NCBI GenBank assembly: GCA_001600355.1
Contig: BCJU01000001.1
Span: forward strand, 6,014,013 to 6,078,012
Direction: 5' to 3'
Source: Meira nashicola
Lineage: Eukaryota > Basidiomycota > Exobasidiomycetes > Exobasidiales > Brachybasidiaceae
Length of the DNA: 64,000 nucleotides
Below the pieces are notes generated by a model. The model did not search any database, had not been told where the DNA came from, and was given only the letters and a program-made list of their open reading frames with translations. This document shows positions 1-9,920 of this stretch, one piece after another. Made by a program: the position numbers and the translations under genes. Numbering within the stretch: position 1 is the first letter of the stretch; each line of letters starts with the position of its first letter.

Positions 1-1158
1 AAGAGCTTTCATTGCATCTGCACCACATCGAACGCCTGAATCAAAGATGATATAAGGTCTCCTTCTTTGCTTGGAAGCACGATCTTCGTCACCTTCTCGT
101 CCTACTCCATACACTAATCCAAGATCTGTAGGTTGAGATGCCTTGTTACGATCTGTAATAATTCCAGGAGTGAGATACAAAGGCAAACCACGAATATAAC
201 GTCCGATTGCAGATAAACAATGTAGACTACTGATTGCGCCATCAACTTGTCTACCACCATGATTGCTAACCCAAATTCCATCTGCTCCAGCTTCTACAGC
301 ACGATTTGCGTCTAATAAAGATTGAATTCCTTTCAAGATTATTGGACCATCACCCCAAAATTTACGTAAAATTGATAATTCTGACCATTTACGTGAAATT
401 CCAGGATTAACAAGATTTACAGCTTGAACGCAAGCTCCGAATAAATCTTCTTTTGTTGCTTCTTTTCCACGTGGATCTTTACCTTCACAATATTGTTCGA
501 TAAAGTAAGGATCTGAAAGCATATTTGCCACACCTTTTCCTGATAAAAATGGATTGAAACCATCATTTAGATCTCTTGGTCTCCATCCTAATGCAAATGT
601 ATCCAGTGTGACAACCAAAGCTTTAAAGCCAGCTTTCTTTGCTCGACTTATCAATGATTCTGTCAACTTTTCATCAGACGGCCAATACAATTGATACCAG
701 CCATGATTCTCTTCTTTATCCAAATCAGCTGCTGAAGCTACATCTTCGATTGAAGTAGAAGCAGCTGTAGAATGTGTATATGGTATACCTAAAGCAACAC
801 CGGCTTGAGCCGTTGCTTTGTCTGCATCTTCATGATAAAGTTCTTGAACGCCAATCGGACTAATAATAAAAGGTGTTTGAAATGTTGTACCAAACAATTC
901 TGTTTTCATATTTGCATCTGCAATATCTGTATCTGCTAACATTCTTGGAACGATTTGCCATTTATCAAAAGCATTCAAATTATTTTTATACGTCTTTTCT
1001 GTACTTGCACTTCCATCTGCATAATTAAATCCTTCTTTGGAAATTCGTTTTTGTGCTTCTAATCGTAATTCGGTGTGTTTCGTAGTTTGAGGTTTATTAC
1101 CGGTTTGATATGCTTCCAAATAAATTTGGCGCATATATTGAACTTTTGGGCCTTCCAT
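1..1158 (-). CDS. FMN-dependent 2-hydroxyacid oxidase, lactate 2-monooxygenase-like (partial)
   Basis: Reading the minus strand gives 386 uninterrupted codons running off the left edge, so the C-terminus is missing. The flavin-barrel signature SNHGGRQVDGA is visible, with the catalytic His near residue 300 and the Arg three residues later, as is a KG motif (ILKGI) before it. The stretch LDTFALGWRPRDL resembles lactate 2-monooxygenases more than cytochrome b2. There is no cytochrome b5 domain and no clear mitochondrial presequence. The family oxidises L-lactate or related 2-hydroxy acids using FMN; the exact substrate is not visible. The start is taken at the ATG ending at 1158. An in-frame ATG at 1242, preceded by a stop, would add 28 residues including Gln and His runs. 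It is divergent from the next gene. Confidence 0.85.
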   Translation of the reverse strand, partial: MEGPKVQYMRQIYLEAYQTGNKPQTTKHTELRLEAQKRISKEGFNYADGSASTEKTYKNNLNAFDKWQIVPRMLADTDIADANMKTELFGTTFQTPFIISPIGVQELYHEDADKATAQAGVALGIPYTHSTAASTSIEDVASAADLDKEENHGWYQLYWPSDEKLTESLISRAKKAGFKALVVTLDTFALGWRPRDLNDGFNPFLSGKGVANMLSDPYFIEQYCEGKDPRGKEATKEDLFGACVQAVNLVNPGISRKWSELSILRKFWGDGPIILKGIQSLLDANRAVEAGADGIWVSNHGGRQVDGAISSLHCLSAIGRYIRGLPLYLTPGIITDRNKASQPTDLGLVYGVGREGDEDRASKQRRRPYIIFDSGVRCGADAMKAL

Positions 1159-1955
1159 AGTGTTTAGAGGTATCACCAATAAGAAATGATGATGATGTTG
1201 TTGTTGTTGCGAACAATCCAATTTGATCAAACGTATACCCATCAATTCCAATCAATGCACAGTAAGCACATACTTCCCCACAGGATCCGGCTCGGTCATT
1301 AAAATTGAACTATTAGACCCGGGCTTGCTTAGTCAAAACTGCTCAAAAAAAGTTGTCTTTCCAAATCGGCCGAGATACAAATGTTAGAACGCGTGTTTGA
1401 GTTTTGACGCGCGCGTTTTGATTTAAAAAGATGCACACACTGGCTTTAAAGGTAAGACGCGAATTTACAGTTTGCCGCGCAGCACGCGCCCGCGTCTTAG
1501 AACAACAGAAGAGGAAAAATTAATTTACACAGTGTAACACACACAGACAGTACAAGTTCTTCTGTGGTTGGAAATGCCATCATTTGAGAGACAGGGAGCA
1601 TATAGCCAAATGCAAAGCAATCAAGGTTAAAAGGGAATTCGCATTTGAGAGACAAGAAAAGGAGAGACAAAGTGCCAATCTTAAACGCGCAAAGCTCGTC
1701 AGTATTTGAATAAAGCTACATCATTTTGTCTGACAATTCTACTTACCTCAAATCACGATCTGTCACTTGGGATGAAAGATGGAAAAGTCCGATTCGTGAA
1801 GTAAATCATTCATTCGTACAAGAGAGCTAACCCGAATTGAAAAGCAAAAGTCTTTTTTCGCAACATTTCAAGCACTGTTAATTTTGATCCAACTCGCATT
1901 ATTGAAATTTCAAACGAGCAAAAAAGCAAGACCTCAAGCAACATTTTTTTTCAGC
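1159..1955. other. Divergent intergenic region
   Basis: Roughly 800 bases separate the oxidase from the APSES gene. The region has GC-rich patches (ACGCGT at 1389 and GACGCGCGCG near 1407), then AT-rich DNA. The bases just before the APSES ATG form a T-run followed by CAGC, which looks like a 3' splice site. A 5' UTR intron is therefore possible, but no coding exon was found. Confidence 0.5.
1389..1394. promoter_or_regulatory. MluI cell-cycle box-like site (ACGCGT)
   Basis: ACGCGT is the yeast MCB core bound by MBF (Mbp1/Swi6). It lies about 560 bases upstream of a gene for an APSES-ankyrin protein of that same family. A six-base site may occur by chance, so function is inference. Confidence 0.3.
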
Positions 1956-4709
1956 ATGACCGACATCCAGTCAGCTTCGGCTGGTGTTGCTTTGACAGCT
2001 CCAACGGGCGATACGACCAGATCTTCATTCACTGATATCGCTACTGAAGCCACTCAGGACGATTTGAGAACGGCTGATACAACCTTGGCAGACGATTCAC
2101 AAATGGAAACAGGAGACTCTCTTGCCGAAGGTGCATCTGGCGGCGCAGCCAAAAATATCTATTTGGCAACATACTCTTCCGTTGCAGTTTTTGAATTGAT
2201 GGTTCGTGGAATCGCATGTATGCGTAGAAGAACAGATGGATATATCAATGCAACACAAATTTTAAAGATTGCAGGAATCGATAAGGCAAAACGTACAAAG
2301 ATTCTAGAAAAGGAAATTTTGACAGGTGAACATGAAAAAGTACAAGGTGGATATGGTAAATACCAAGGAACCTGGATCCCTCTAAAACGTGCTCAAGAAT
2401 TATCTGCCACATATCTCGTCGCCCATCTACTTCAGCCTCTCCTTGAATTCGACCCCTCCAAAGCGGGAAGCGTTCCTGTTGCAGGAAAGCGTAAACGTCC
2501 AAATCCAAACGCACCAGCTGCAAGCGCCTTCCATCGTCAATCATCAGGTGCACCACCGCCAAAGGGTAGTGGAGCCAAAGCATCGCCTGTCCCTGTGTCA
2601 GCACCGGCACCTTCCGCTACAATCGATCCCTCAGCTCCCGGTCCAAGTCTACAGCCTAGATTTATCTCTTTACGGCCACCACCCGGCGTGTCTCCTTCTG
2701 ACTCCTTGAATGGATTGCTGGACTCTAGTTCCTTAGTCTTCCCTCGTGGAACCACTGCCGAACAAAAGGAGACATTGAGCAAGTATTCATCTTATGGCTA
2801 TACACCTCAAGGTATTCCACTGCCGAACGGAAAGAATGCACAAGCTGAAGAAGCTGGCTCTAAAGCAAAAAGAGGTGCTGACTCTGCTTTTGGTGATGAA
2901 GATAAAAATGGTGACGTGAAAAGGCAGCGTGCCAATGGAGCAGCAGATGAGAGTATGGCGGATTCATCTTTTATCATGGGACCATCACCAGTTAAAGATC
3001 TGAATGCTTTGGGAAGAATCACGTCTCCAACCTCTGCATTACGTGGAGCAAGGGCGCCTACAAGACTTCATAGAGTTGCTTTAGGCCCACCTGATGCATT
3101 CAGACAACTTCAATTGGACGGAACTCGATTCGCTGATCGTCCTCAAATCATACAAGAAGGTGATGAAATAGGAAGACGAATGCGATCCAAACTCTTGCAA
3201 TTATTTGTTGATGATCGCCTATCGCAGGCCGATGCAGAAGATCAATCAGAACAAGTGACTGTACATGATGAGAGAAAGTTGGACGAATTATTAAATGAGC
3301 TACGAGTAGCTGCGCAATTTGTCGATGAAGGGCGAACAGACGATACAGGTAGCATTCCACAAACAAATGGCCATGCTTTAGATGCCAGTACACCTCCTCC
3401 ATGTGTGGATTTGGTGATCGATGAGCATGGACATTCTGCTTTGCACTGGTCAGCTGCTTTGGCGAAAATCAATTATGTTCGTTTCTTGTGCGCTCGTGCC
3501 CCTTCATCGGGAGGTGCGAATACCCATTCAGGCAATCATGCAGGTGAAACTCCACTTCATAGGACAGTCCTTGTGTCCAATGCATATGAATCAAGTTCTT
3601 TCCCAGCATTGCTTCATCTCTTATCGCCAAGTTTACATACAAGAGATTATCGTAAACGGACAGTCCTGCATCATATTGCTTTAATCTCATCAGTCAAAGG
3701 TCGAGCAACGTCAGCACGATACTATTTAGCATGCTTATTAGAGTACATTGCCAAATATCAAGGTGGACGATATGCAGCATTAATCGATGCACAAGACGAT
3801 GAAGGAGAAACTGCGTTGAGTATCGTTGCCCGAATCGGAAATGTAAGCATGATTAAGATGCTTTTGGATGTAGGTGCAAGAAAGGATATCGCTAATGAGC
3901 TTGGACTGAAAGCATCTGACTGGGGCATTGATGCTGTGGATAACGTTGAAAATGTTGAAGCAGGTGCCTTTGGCGATGGTTCAGCAGATTCCACAAAGGA
4001 CAAACCAACAGAAGCGGTAACTGCACTGACTCGACCTCCTCGTGCACCGGTCCAAAAGAGCAAAGATGTTTTGGAACAAATGACGACATTATTGCAAGAT
4101 TTAGCAGACGTTTTCCAAAAAGAGCTTACTGATAAAGGAGAAGCACTTTCCGTTGCTCAAGCTCATCTACAAAGCGCTACAAGAGAATTAGCTTTACGTA
4201 GAAGACGAATTGCAGAGAGTCAATCTCACGTTGCTGAACGAGATGAAGCGCGAATGAGAAGAAGGAATATTGCCAAAGTGATTCGAGAACAATTGTTGAT
4301 GTTAGGCGAAAGTGCAACATCTACACTAGAAAGTATTGATGAAGAAGGAATGATTGCTGATTTTGTGGCTACACATGGTCAAGATATCATGGAACTTGAT
4401 GAAGAAGAAGATGCGCCGTTCAAAGATGGAGAGAAAGATGACGAGCTAGTGCGATGGAGGTGGTTAGAAGGTTGGTACAATGAAATCTTACTTTCCTTAG
4501 AGTCGAAAATTGAAGCTTTGGAAGTCAGTGGTGCGGAAAATATGAGTCAATGTAGAAAAGTTGTAGCAATGTGCTGTGGCGTTCAAGAGGAAAAATTAGA
4601 AGGAATTTTGGACGATTTAATGGTTGCCACCGAATCGATCGGCACAGAAGGTGTTGATCTTCAACGATTGGCTGGATTTTTGTCAAAAGTGAAAGAGACA
4701 AGATCATAA
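1956..4709 (+). CDS. MBP1: APSES-ankyrin transcription factor, MBP1/SWI4 type
   Basis: This is a 917-residue protein. An APSES/KilA-N DNA-binding domain lies at about residues 67-165 (GIACMRRRTDGYINATQILK, then a wing with GGYGKYQGTW). A Pro/Ser/Ala-rich linker with basic KRKRP follows. Ankyrin repeats lie at about 490-650 (HSALHWSAALAKINYVRFL, ETALSIVARIGN). A predicted coiled-coil C-terminal region contains RRRR-type basic runs. In yeasts these proteins are the DNA-binding subunits of MBF/SBF, which drive G1/S transcription with a Swi6-like partner. The start is the first ATG in frame. The open frame extends 24 codons upstream but without an ATG, and the bases before the ATG resemble a splice acceptor. 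No intron is needed inside the coding region. MBP1 and SWI4 orthology cannot be separated by eye. Confidence 0.92.
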   Translation: MTDIQSASAGVALTAPTGDTTRSSFTDIATEATQDDLRTADTTLADDSQMETGDSLAEGASGGAAKNIYLATYSSVAVFELMVRGIACMRRRTDGYINATQILKIAGIDKAKRTKILEKEILTGEHEKVQGGYGKYQGTWIPLKRAQELSATYLVAHLLQPLLEFDPSKAGSVPVAGKRKRPNPNAPAASAFHRQSSGAPPPKGSGAKASPVPVSAPAPSATIDPSAPGPSLQPRFISLRPPPGVSPSDSLNGLLDSSSLVFPRGTTAEQKETLSKYSSYGYTPQGIPLPNGKNAQAEEAGSKAKRGADSAFGDEDKNGDVKRQRANGAADESMADSSFIMGPSPVKDLNALGRITSPTSALRGARAPTRLHRVALGPPDAFRQLQLDGTRFADRPQIIQEGDEIGRRMRSKLLQLFVDDRLSQADAEDQSEQVTVHDERKLDELLNELRVAAQFVDEGRTDDTGSIPQTNGHALDASTPPPCVDLVIDEHGHSALHWSAALAKINYVRFLCARAPSSGGANTHSGNHAGETPLHRTVLVSNAYESSSFPALLHLLSPSLHTRDYRKRTVLHHIALISSVKGRATSARYYLACLLEYIAKYQGGRYAALIDAQDDEGETALSIVARIGNVSMIKMLLDVGARKDIANELGLKASDWGIDAVDNVENVEAGAFGDGSADSTKDKPTEAVTALTRPPRAPVQKSKDVLEQMTTLLQDLADVFQKELTDKGEALSVAQAHLQSATRELALRRRRIAESQSHVAERDEARMRRRNIAKVIREQLLMLGESATSTLESIDEEGMIADFVATHGQDIMELDEEEDAPFKDGEKDDELVRWRWLEGWYNEILLSLESKIEALEVSGAENMSQCRKVVAMCCGVQEEKLEGILDDLMVATESIGTEGVDLQRLAGFLSKVKETRS

Positions 4710-4815
4710 ATTTGTCTAAATCCTTTCATCTTTTTCTTTCTCTCTCGTTTGTTGAGGTTTTTGATGTAGTGTTACAATGTATTCTGTTTATTAATTTTAT
4801 TTGCTTAGTATACAA

Positions 4816-5700
4816 TTATGTTGAGTGTGTATGAGATGTCCCCGTGATAATGTCTGTTGCTTCTTTCTTCAAACGCTCTTCCTGCTTCTTTCTGCTCCAT
4901 TCGTGTGCTAATTGCAGCCTTCTTTTCCGCTTGGTCTCGGCATCTTCTTCCGCGATAGGTGTATGTTCTTTGATCTTGCTTGTAGGATTGTTCGCTTGTT
5001 TTTCTGAATTAATTTCGTCCTCTTCTTCGCTGCTTTCATATGCTACAAGGTTGTTCAAAGGACTGTTCGTGTCCGCATTGGCAGCTTCCAATGTCAAAAC
5101 TTTACCTTCTTTCAAAGCTTGCCATGTTCGTAATAGTCTACTTGGTGGTTGAAAAGCATCATCTGCTGTTCTTTTCAAAAATGCAAACCTTGCATCATTA
5201 CCATGATTGGCAAATATTCTTGCTTCCAATATAGATCGATTTGCTGCTCCTTGTAATGCTTCTGCAGTCTTTTGCATGAGGTTGAATTGTTCTGATGTTA
5301 TGGCACTCTCCTTTGACTCTGTGTGCTTTTGTTCACTTCTCTTTTCATCTTCCTTGTCATTTTCTTGTTCTTCTTGCTGCTGCTGCGATTGTAAGGCTTC
5401 CATTCGTGATATACGCAATTGCTCGAGATATTCTTGATGCTTTGCAAAACGTGCTCTTTGCTCTTCATCAACAGCTTTATCATCCGATTCATTTTTGACT
5501 GGGTGACTCCTCAAATGAAATACATCCTCTTCTTCACTCTCAAAGTGAGAATTGTTCCTGGGTCGTTTTACATTTTCATTCTGCACACGAAGTGCATTTC
5601 GATCACCGTATGGATCTATTTCCTCGTCAGAAGATCCATCAAAATCACCTTTCCCGCCCTTTACTTTTCTCTTTCTCACACGTACAGCCTCATCAATCAT
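4816..5700 (-). CDS. SURP-like, probable nuclear RNA-processing protein
   Basis: A 294-residue, strongly charged protein. A central stretch (ANRSILEARIFANHGNDA, then RFAFLK) at about residues 153-175 resembles SURP/SWAP-type modules found in splicing-associated proteins. The flanks are acidic and Ser/Glu-rich (SSDEEIDPYGD near the N-terminus, YESSEEEDE later). Both ends carry basic clusters: RKRKVKGGKG near the start and a KRKRRLQLAHEWSRKKQEER segment near the end. Gln and Glu runs suggest a coiled coil at 105-125. There is no signal peptide and no membrane segment. The gene converges on the APSES gene with a gap of about 100 bases. The domain call is by eye; a role in splicing is inference. 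Confidence 0.6.
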   Translation of the reverse strand: MIDEAVRVRKRKVKGGKGDFDGSSDEEIDPYGDRNALRVQNENVKRPRNNSHFESEEEDVFHLRSHPVKNESDDKAVDEEQRARFAKHQEYLEQLRISRMEALQSQQQQEEQENDKEDEKRSEQKHTESKESAITSEQFNLMQKTAEALQGAANRSILEARIFANHGNDARFAFLKRTADDAFQPPSRLLRTWQALKEGKVLTLEAANADTNSPLNNLVAYESSEEEDEINSEKQANNPTSKIKEHTPIAEEDAETKRKRRLQLAHEWSRKKQEERLKKEATDIITGTSHTHST

Positions 5701-6036
5701 TAAGAAAGCATCCTATCCATATATGCTAGATGATGGCATCTTTCAAACTTCATTCCCACAAAAGAAAAGTATGGTGGAGTTCTCTCCACGTGAACATGGG
5801 TAATCAGAAAAGTAGTCTACGCGCCTAAAGATCTTTAACTTTTTTCTAGGGAGATTTTTGCAGTTCCGGTTTTAGTGAATTTTTAATTTTGGCTTTTACA
5901 CACATAGTCAATATACACAAGCACTCAAGCAGTGTACCGAACATGCAAGAAGAAATTGTTTGATGCATGTATGCTAACTTGACTTTACACATTCTTCTTC
6001 ACCCATCATCATCAGCTGCATAACAATAGTGCAGAG
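5701..6036. other. Divergent promoter region between the SURP-like gene and PUS1
   Basis: About 335 bases separate two divergently read genes. The region contains a CACGTG E-box near 5789 (TCCACGTGAA) and AT-rich DNA. No other feature was seen. Confidence 0.35.
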
Positions 6037-7749
6037 ATGACTGCAGAACCAGAGAATAAGGTGGAAGTTAGTACAACTCCTGCTACAGATCTAAAAAGAA
6101 GTGCTGAGCAAGATGTTTCTAAACAGGAAGAGAGCGTTGCTCAAGCACAAGACAACGAACATGACTCTAAAAGGGTAAAGATGGACGATGATGCAAAGAA
6201 GAATGACGGAAATGCTCAAAAGCACGGCGGAGGCGGTCGTCGTCATCGTGATGGACGCGGAAACGTTCCACACTACAGAGCCAGAAATGGTCCAAATGGA
6301 AGCAAAGGTGGCGAAAAACAAACAGCAGAAGGAGAAGATGGCGATGAAGGTGATGATGGACCACGATTGCCCAAAAAGAAATGTGCAATCGCATTTGGAT
6401 ACTGCGGTATTGGCTATTCAGGCTTGCAAATCAATCATGGCGTCAAGACAATCGAAGGAGATATTTTTGAAGCATTTTGCAAGCTTGGTGCAGTCAGTAA
6501 GGAAAATGCAATCAACCCAAACAAAGTTGGTTTGCAACGTGCCGCCCGTACAGATAGAGGAGTACATGCTGCTGGAAATTTGTTGACAATGAAGTTGATC
6601 CTCGAACCTCCAGGAATAGGTCCAGGTGAGCTTGTCAAGAGTATGAATAATATCTTGCCCGAATTCATTCGCATTTGGGGCTTCACTCGAGTTCAGAATA
6701 GCTTCAATGCACGTACGAGTTGTGATAGCCGTCAATACGAATACCTACTGCCCACATACGTTTTCCTGCCGCCAAAGCCAAGATCACATATGTACACTAC
6801 CCTACAGCAATGGGCTGAGAAGAGCGAAGGGGAAGAAACAGATGCTAATGATGACGACGAAGAATACAAGCCAACAATTAACTATTTGCTAAATCACCCT
6901 TTTTGGAAAAAGCAAGGTAGCGACAAAGATTTCAAATCTGATACAGCTGCCAAGAAGCAATGGCGCATTTCGACTAAACAATTAGACAGAGTTCGCGAAA
7001 TTTTTTCGAAATACGAAGGATCGCACAATTTCCACAATTTCACAGTCGGAAAACCATTCAGAGATCGTAGCGCACATCGCCACATGATCAAATTGACTAT
7101 TTCTGATCCAAAAATTATAAATGAAACTGAATGGGTCTCTATCAAATTCCATGGACAATCATTTATGTTACATCAAATTCGTAAAATGATCGGGTTATTG
7201 GTTCTTGTGGGAAGGACAACAGCACCTGCTTCATTGGTTCCTGAAACTTTTGGACCTGCACGTATTCACGTTCCTAAAGCACCTGGACTTGGATTGCTAT
7301 TGGAAGAGCCAAACTTTGGAGGATACAATCGTAGATTGGACGAGACGATGAAAAGACAAAACGAAGATGCGATCAGCGGAAATAATGGAGAAGGTGGAGT
7401 ACGTAAAGAATCTGTCATCTTTTCTGCACGATATGGCGATCAAATGGAACAATTCAAACAGAAATGGATCTATGATCGAATTCATCAAGAAGAAGAAGAA
7501 AAACACGAATATGTTAAATTCTTGCAATACCTCGATGTCTTATCGGGAACTGATTTCGAATACTTGAATCCAAAGGGTGTTATCCCACAAAGCGCGATTC
7601 TTAAAGTCGGAGAACAACAACGCGAAAAACCTTCTACGGAGAGTAAGGAGAAGCAAAATGGCGAGGCAAATGATGATGGTGAAGGATACAAAAGTGACGA
7701 TGACGATGATGAAGCTCTCCAAGGCAATCAAGCTGAAATGGAGGGTTAA
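6037..7749 (+). CDS. PUS1: tRNA pseudouridine synthase PUS1 (TruA family)
   Basis: A 570-residue protein with the TruA/Pus1 fold. The core starts at KKKCAIAFGYCGIGYSGLQ (about residue 112), and the catalytic motif AARTDRGVHA places the nucleophilic Asp at residue 173. Downstream conserved segments include SFNARTSCDSRQYEYLLPTY and HGQSFMLHQIRKMIGLL. Pus1 isomerises several uridines in tRNA and U2 snRNA in the nucleus and mitochondria of yeast. An acidic and Gly/His/Arg-rich N-terminal 110 residues and an acidic C-terminal tail flank the core, with an acidic insert (ETDANDDDEEY) typical of eukaryotic members. It is a single exon. It converges with the G-alpha gene, with about 115 bases between stops. 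Confidence 0.95.
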   Translation: MTAEPENKVEVSTTPATDLKRSAEQDVSKQEESVAQAQDNEHDSKRVKMDDDAKKNDGNAQKHGGGGRRHRDGRGNVPHYRARNGPNGSKGGEKQTAEGEDGDEGDDGPRLPKKKCAIAFGYCGIGYSGLQINHGVKTIEGDIFEAFCKLGAVSKENAINPNKVGLQRAARTDRGVHAAGNLLTMKLILEPPGIGPGELVKSMNNILPEFIRIWGFTRVQNSFNARTSCDSRQYEYLLPTYVFLPPKPRSHMYTTLQQWAEKSEGEETDANDDDEEYKPTINYLLNHPFWKKQGSDKDFKSDTAAKKQWRISTKQLDRVREIFSKYEGSHNFHNFTVGKPFRDRSAHRHMIKLTISDPKIINETEWVSIKFHGQSFMLHQIRKMIGLLVLVGRTTAPASLVPETFGPARIHVPKAPGLGLLLEEPNFGGYNRRLDETMKRQNEDAISGNNGEGGVRKESVIFSARYGDQMEQFKQKWIYDRIHQEEEEKHEYVKFLQYLDVLSGTDFEYLNPKGVIPQSAILKVGEQQREKPSTESKEKQNGEANDDGEGYKSDDDDDEALQGNQAEMEG

Positions 7750-7865
7750 ATTACGTGAATTTCTTACAGCTATAAAACATCTTCTTGCTTTGCACAACCA
7801 TGTATGTATAATAAAATGTTCACTTTCAACTACATATACCTGAGTGACAAGTGTGGGAGCAGAAA

Positions 7866-9908
7866 TTAAGTCAATGCAGAATCCCGTAAATGCTGGCGTA
7901 ATATGATATCCTGACATGAATGAAGGATCGATCGTATTTCCGTTGTACTGGTTGCTGTCGTTCGATGAACGTATAAGCTACGGGAAGGTGCTCTTCCCTC
8001 TTGGTCACGAGCTACGAGCAAAAACAATGATCGGAAATATCTCCAAACATCTTCAAATTCATTTGGACCTTTATACCGCTTGAAATGGTCTCTTACGCGA
8101 ATGCCTTTCGAAATTTTGTTTTCAAGTACGTCCATCTTGTTCAAGAATAAAATCAAAGATACTTTCAGCAAAAGTGGACTGCTGACAATCTGCTTCCAAA
8201 TTTCCAAACTGTCAAGGACTTTATTTGTATTAACATCTTCGGTCAACACTTCATCGAATGCTGAGATTGGTGCCAAAAATATGATTGCAGTGGCATTATA
8301 AAAGAATTGTGCCCAAACATTCCTCTGTGATTGACTTCCACCGACATCAACGATTCGGTAAGACATATGACGGTTAACATAAAAACGTTCTTCAAACACA
8401 CCCACCGTACGAACACGAGCCCGTAAGATATCATCATCAGTAGGTTTGAAATGGGGTGAAGCGAATCGTTCGATATTGCTGAGAAAGTATGCCGTCGAAT
8501 CGTTGGAAAAATCTTTCACCAAATCGCCCTTACTACATTTTTTCCAAAGATCTCGAATATCATTCTTTGCTGCATCCAATAAACAGTACATTTTTTTGCG
8601 CATCGGTTGAATTGGTTCATCTTTGAGATCGCTATGGTAATTTGTATCTGTGCTTGCATTTGATAATGATCTGCTAGCCGCTCTTCGGACAAATCGACTG
8701 GAAAGGCTCTTACGTGCGGATGACTCACTCAACCTTGGCATTATTTCATCTTCTTCCTGATTGTAATCCGATAACAATTTATCTTGCCAATTTGCCTTGA
8801 GAACCAAAGGAGATAATTTTGTAGATAACGTGAGGCTTTCATGAGAAAAGCTGGACGAGCGACGAACTTCTTGAGGTGGTCTTCGCTGCTGAATTACAGT
8901 TTCATCCAACGTTCCAAGCTTTCCGCGTAGTTCGGCTTCCATTGACAAAAGCGGTGCAAAGCGCAATTTTAGCAAGAGCATTTTGGAATTGTGTGAATGA
9001 TTCTTTTTTGCTTCTTCAAAGGTTTGGAGTGATGGTGACGTAGCTCGACTTGGACTTAAGCTTGAGAGAACCGGAGATGATATACTATGCATACTATCCA
9101 TTCTCTTCACGGAGTTTCTTTCATTTTGTATCGTTTGTACTTCCATTAAGCGTTTTACAGCTAGTACGACATTAAGGTAAATCACATCTGTCCATGCACA
9201 ACGAAGTCTTTCTTGTCTTTCGGGCGCATACATCATGCGCATTTGTTTCATAATTGTAGTTTTTCCCGCTTCCGCTTGTCCAAGTAAGAGAATAGTCTTT
9301 TCTGCTGTTCGATTATCTTTTGTCCGATTTGCCTCTTCTCGAATATGCTTATCGATTTCATCACTTCTCTTTTTTGCCGCAATCTCATATCGTATGCGTT
9401 CTTGTTTTTCTTCTTCAGTTTCATCTTGGGGAGGTTTTAAAACAATGCTTAGCGGATCTTCCATAGCTTCCGTTCCCATTCCTCTCAAATTATCCTTGCT
9501 TCTCCTTCCACTCCGTAAAGTCAAACTTCTCACTCTACCCGTTACGCCAGTTGCACCAAATGCATTTCGAGCTTTTCGATTTTGCACGGCATTTGAAAGC
9601 ATCTTTTTCTGAAAATCCAAAAAAGAACAACGTTCTTTGGTAGGCGAAGAGCGAGATAAGGAAAAGGATCGTGATTGGTTCAATTGAGCAGAATTTTGGT
9701 TCGAAAGAACGAGTAGAGGTGCTTCGAAGCAGGTTGAATGGCGATCTGTAGCTGTTGAAGTGGTGCCCACGGAAAATTCGGTGGTCGTTTGAGACGTTTG
9801 TTGGATGTTCAACAAAGAACGCCTTTTATATTTTGATCTTTCACTCATCTGTCTTCCAATATTCATAGTTTGCGCTTGGAGCGGCAAGATTTCCATTTGG
9901 CACGACAT
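7866..9908 (-). CDS. Divergent heterotrimeric G-protein alpha subunit with large insertion
   Basis: A 680-residue protein, about twice the usual G-alpha length. The P-loop GQAEAGKTT is at 210-218. A Ser-rich insertion of about 180 residues sits in the helical domain (about 260-440). Switch I (LRARVRT, 495-501) keeps the catalytic Arg and the Mg-binding Thr. Switch II reads DVGGSQSQRNVW (521-532), so the usual catalytic Gln after DVGG is Ser525. NKMD at 590-593 is the guanine-specificity motif, and TTAT at 650-653 replaces the usual TCAT. The 200-residue N-terminal extension lacks an MG myristoylation start; no C-terminal Cys of the Gi type is seen. It probably acts at the inner plasma membrane in receptor or nutrient signalling, but GTPase chemistry may be altered. 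The N-terminus is uncertain because a small upstream exon can splice in frame (see next entry). Confidence 0.88.
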   Translation of the reverse strand: MSCQMEILPLQAQTMNIGRQMSERSKYKRRSLLNIQQTSQTTTEFSVGTTSTATDRHSTCFEAPLLVLSNQNSAQLNQSRSFSLSRSSPTKERCSFLDFQKKMLSNAVQNRKARNAFGATGVTGRVRSLTLRSGRRSKDNLRGMGTEAMEDPLSIVLKPPQDETEEEKQERIRYEIAAKKRSDEIDKHIREEANRTKDNRTAEKTILLLGQAEAGKTTIMKQMRMMYAPERQERLRCAWTDVIYLNVVLAVKRLMEVQTIQNERNSVKRMDSMHSISSPVLSSLSPSRATSPSLQTFEEAKKNHSHNSKMLLLKLRFAPLLSMEAELRGKLGTLDETVIQQRRPPQEVRRSSSFSHESLTLSTKLSPLVLKANWQDKLLSDYNQEEDEIMPRLSESSARKSLSSRFVRRAASRSLSNASTDTNYHSDLKDEPIQPMRKKMYCLLDAAKNDIRDLWKKCSKGDLVKDFSNDSTAYFLSNIERFASPHFKPTDDDILRARVRTVGVFEERFYVNRHMSYRIVDVGGSQSQRNVWAQFFYNATAIIFLAPISAFDEVLTEDVNTNKVLDSLEIWKQIVSSPLLLKVSLILFLNKMDVLENKISKGIRVRDHFKRYKGPNEFEDVWRYFRSLFLLVARDQEGRAPSRSLYVHRTTATSTTEIRSILHSCQDIILRQHLRDSALT

Positions 9909-9920
9909 GTCAACGATGAT

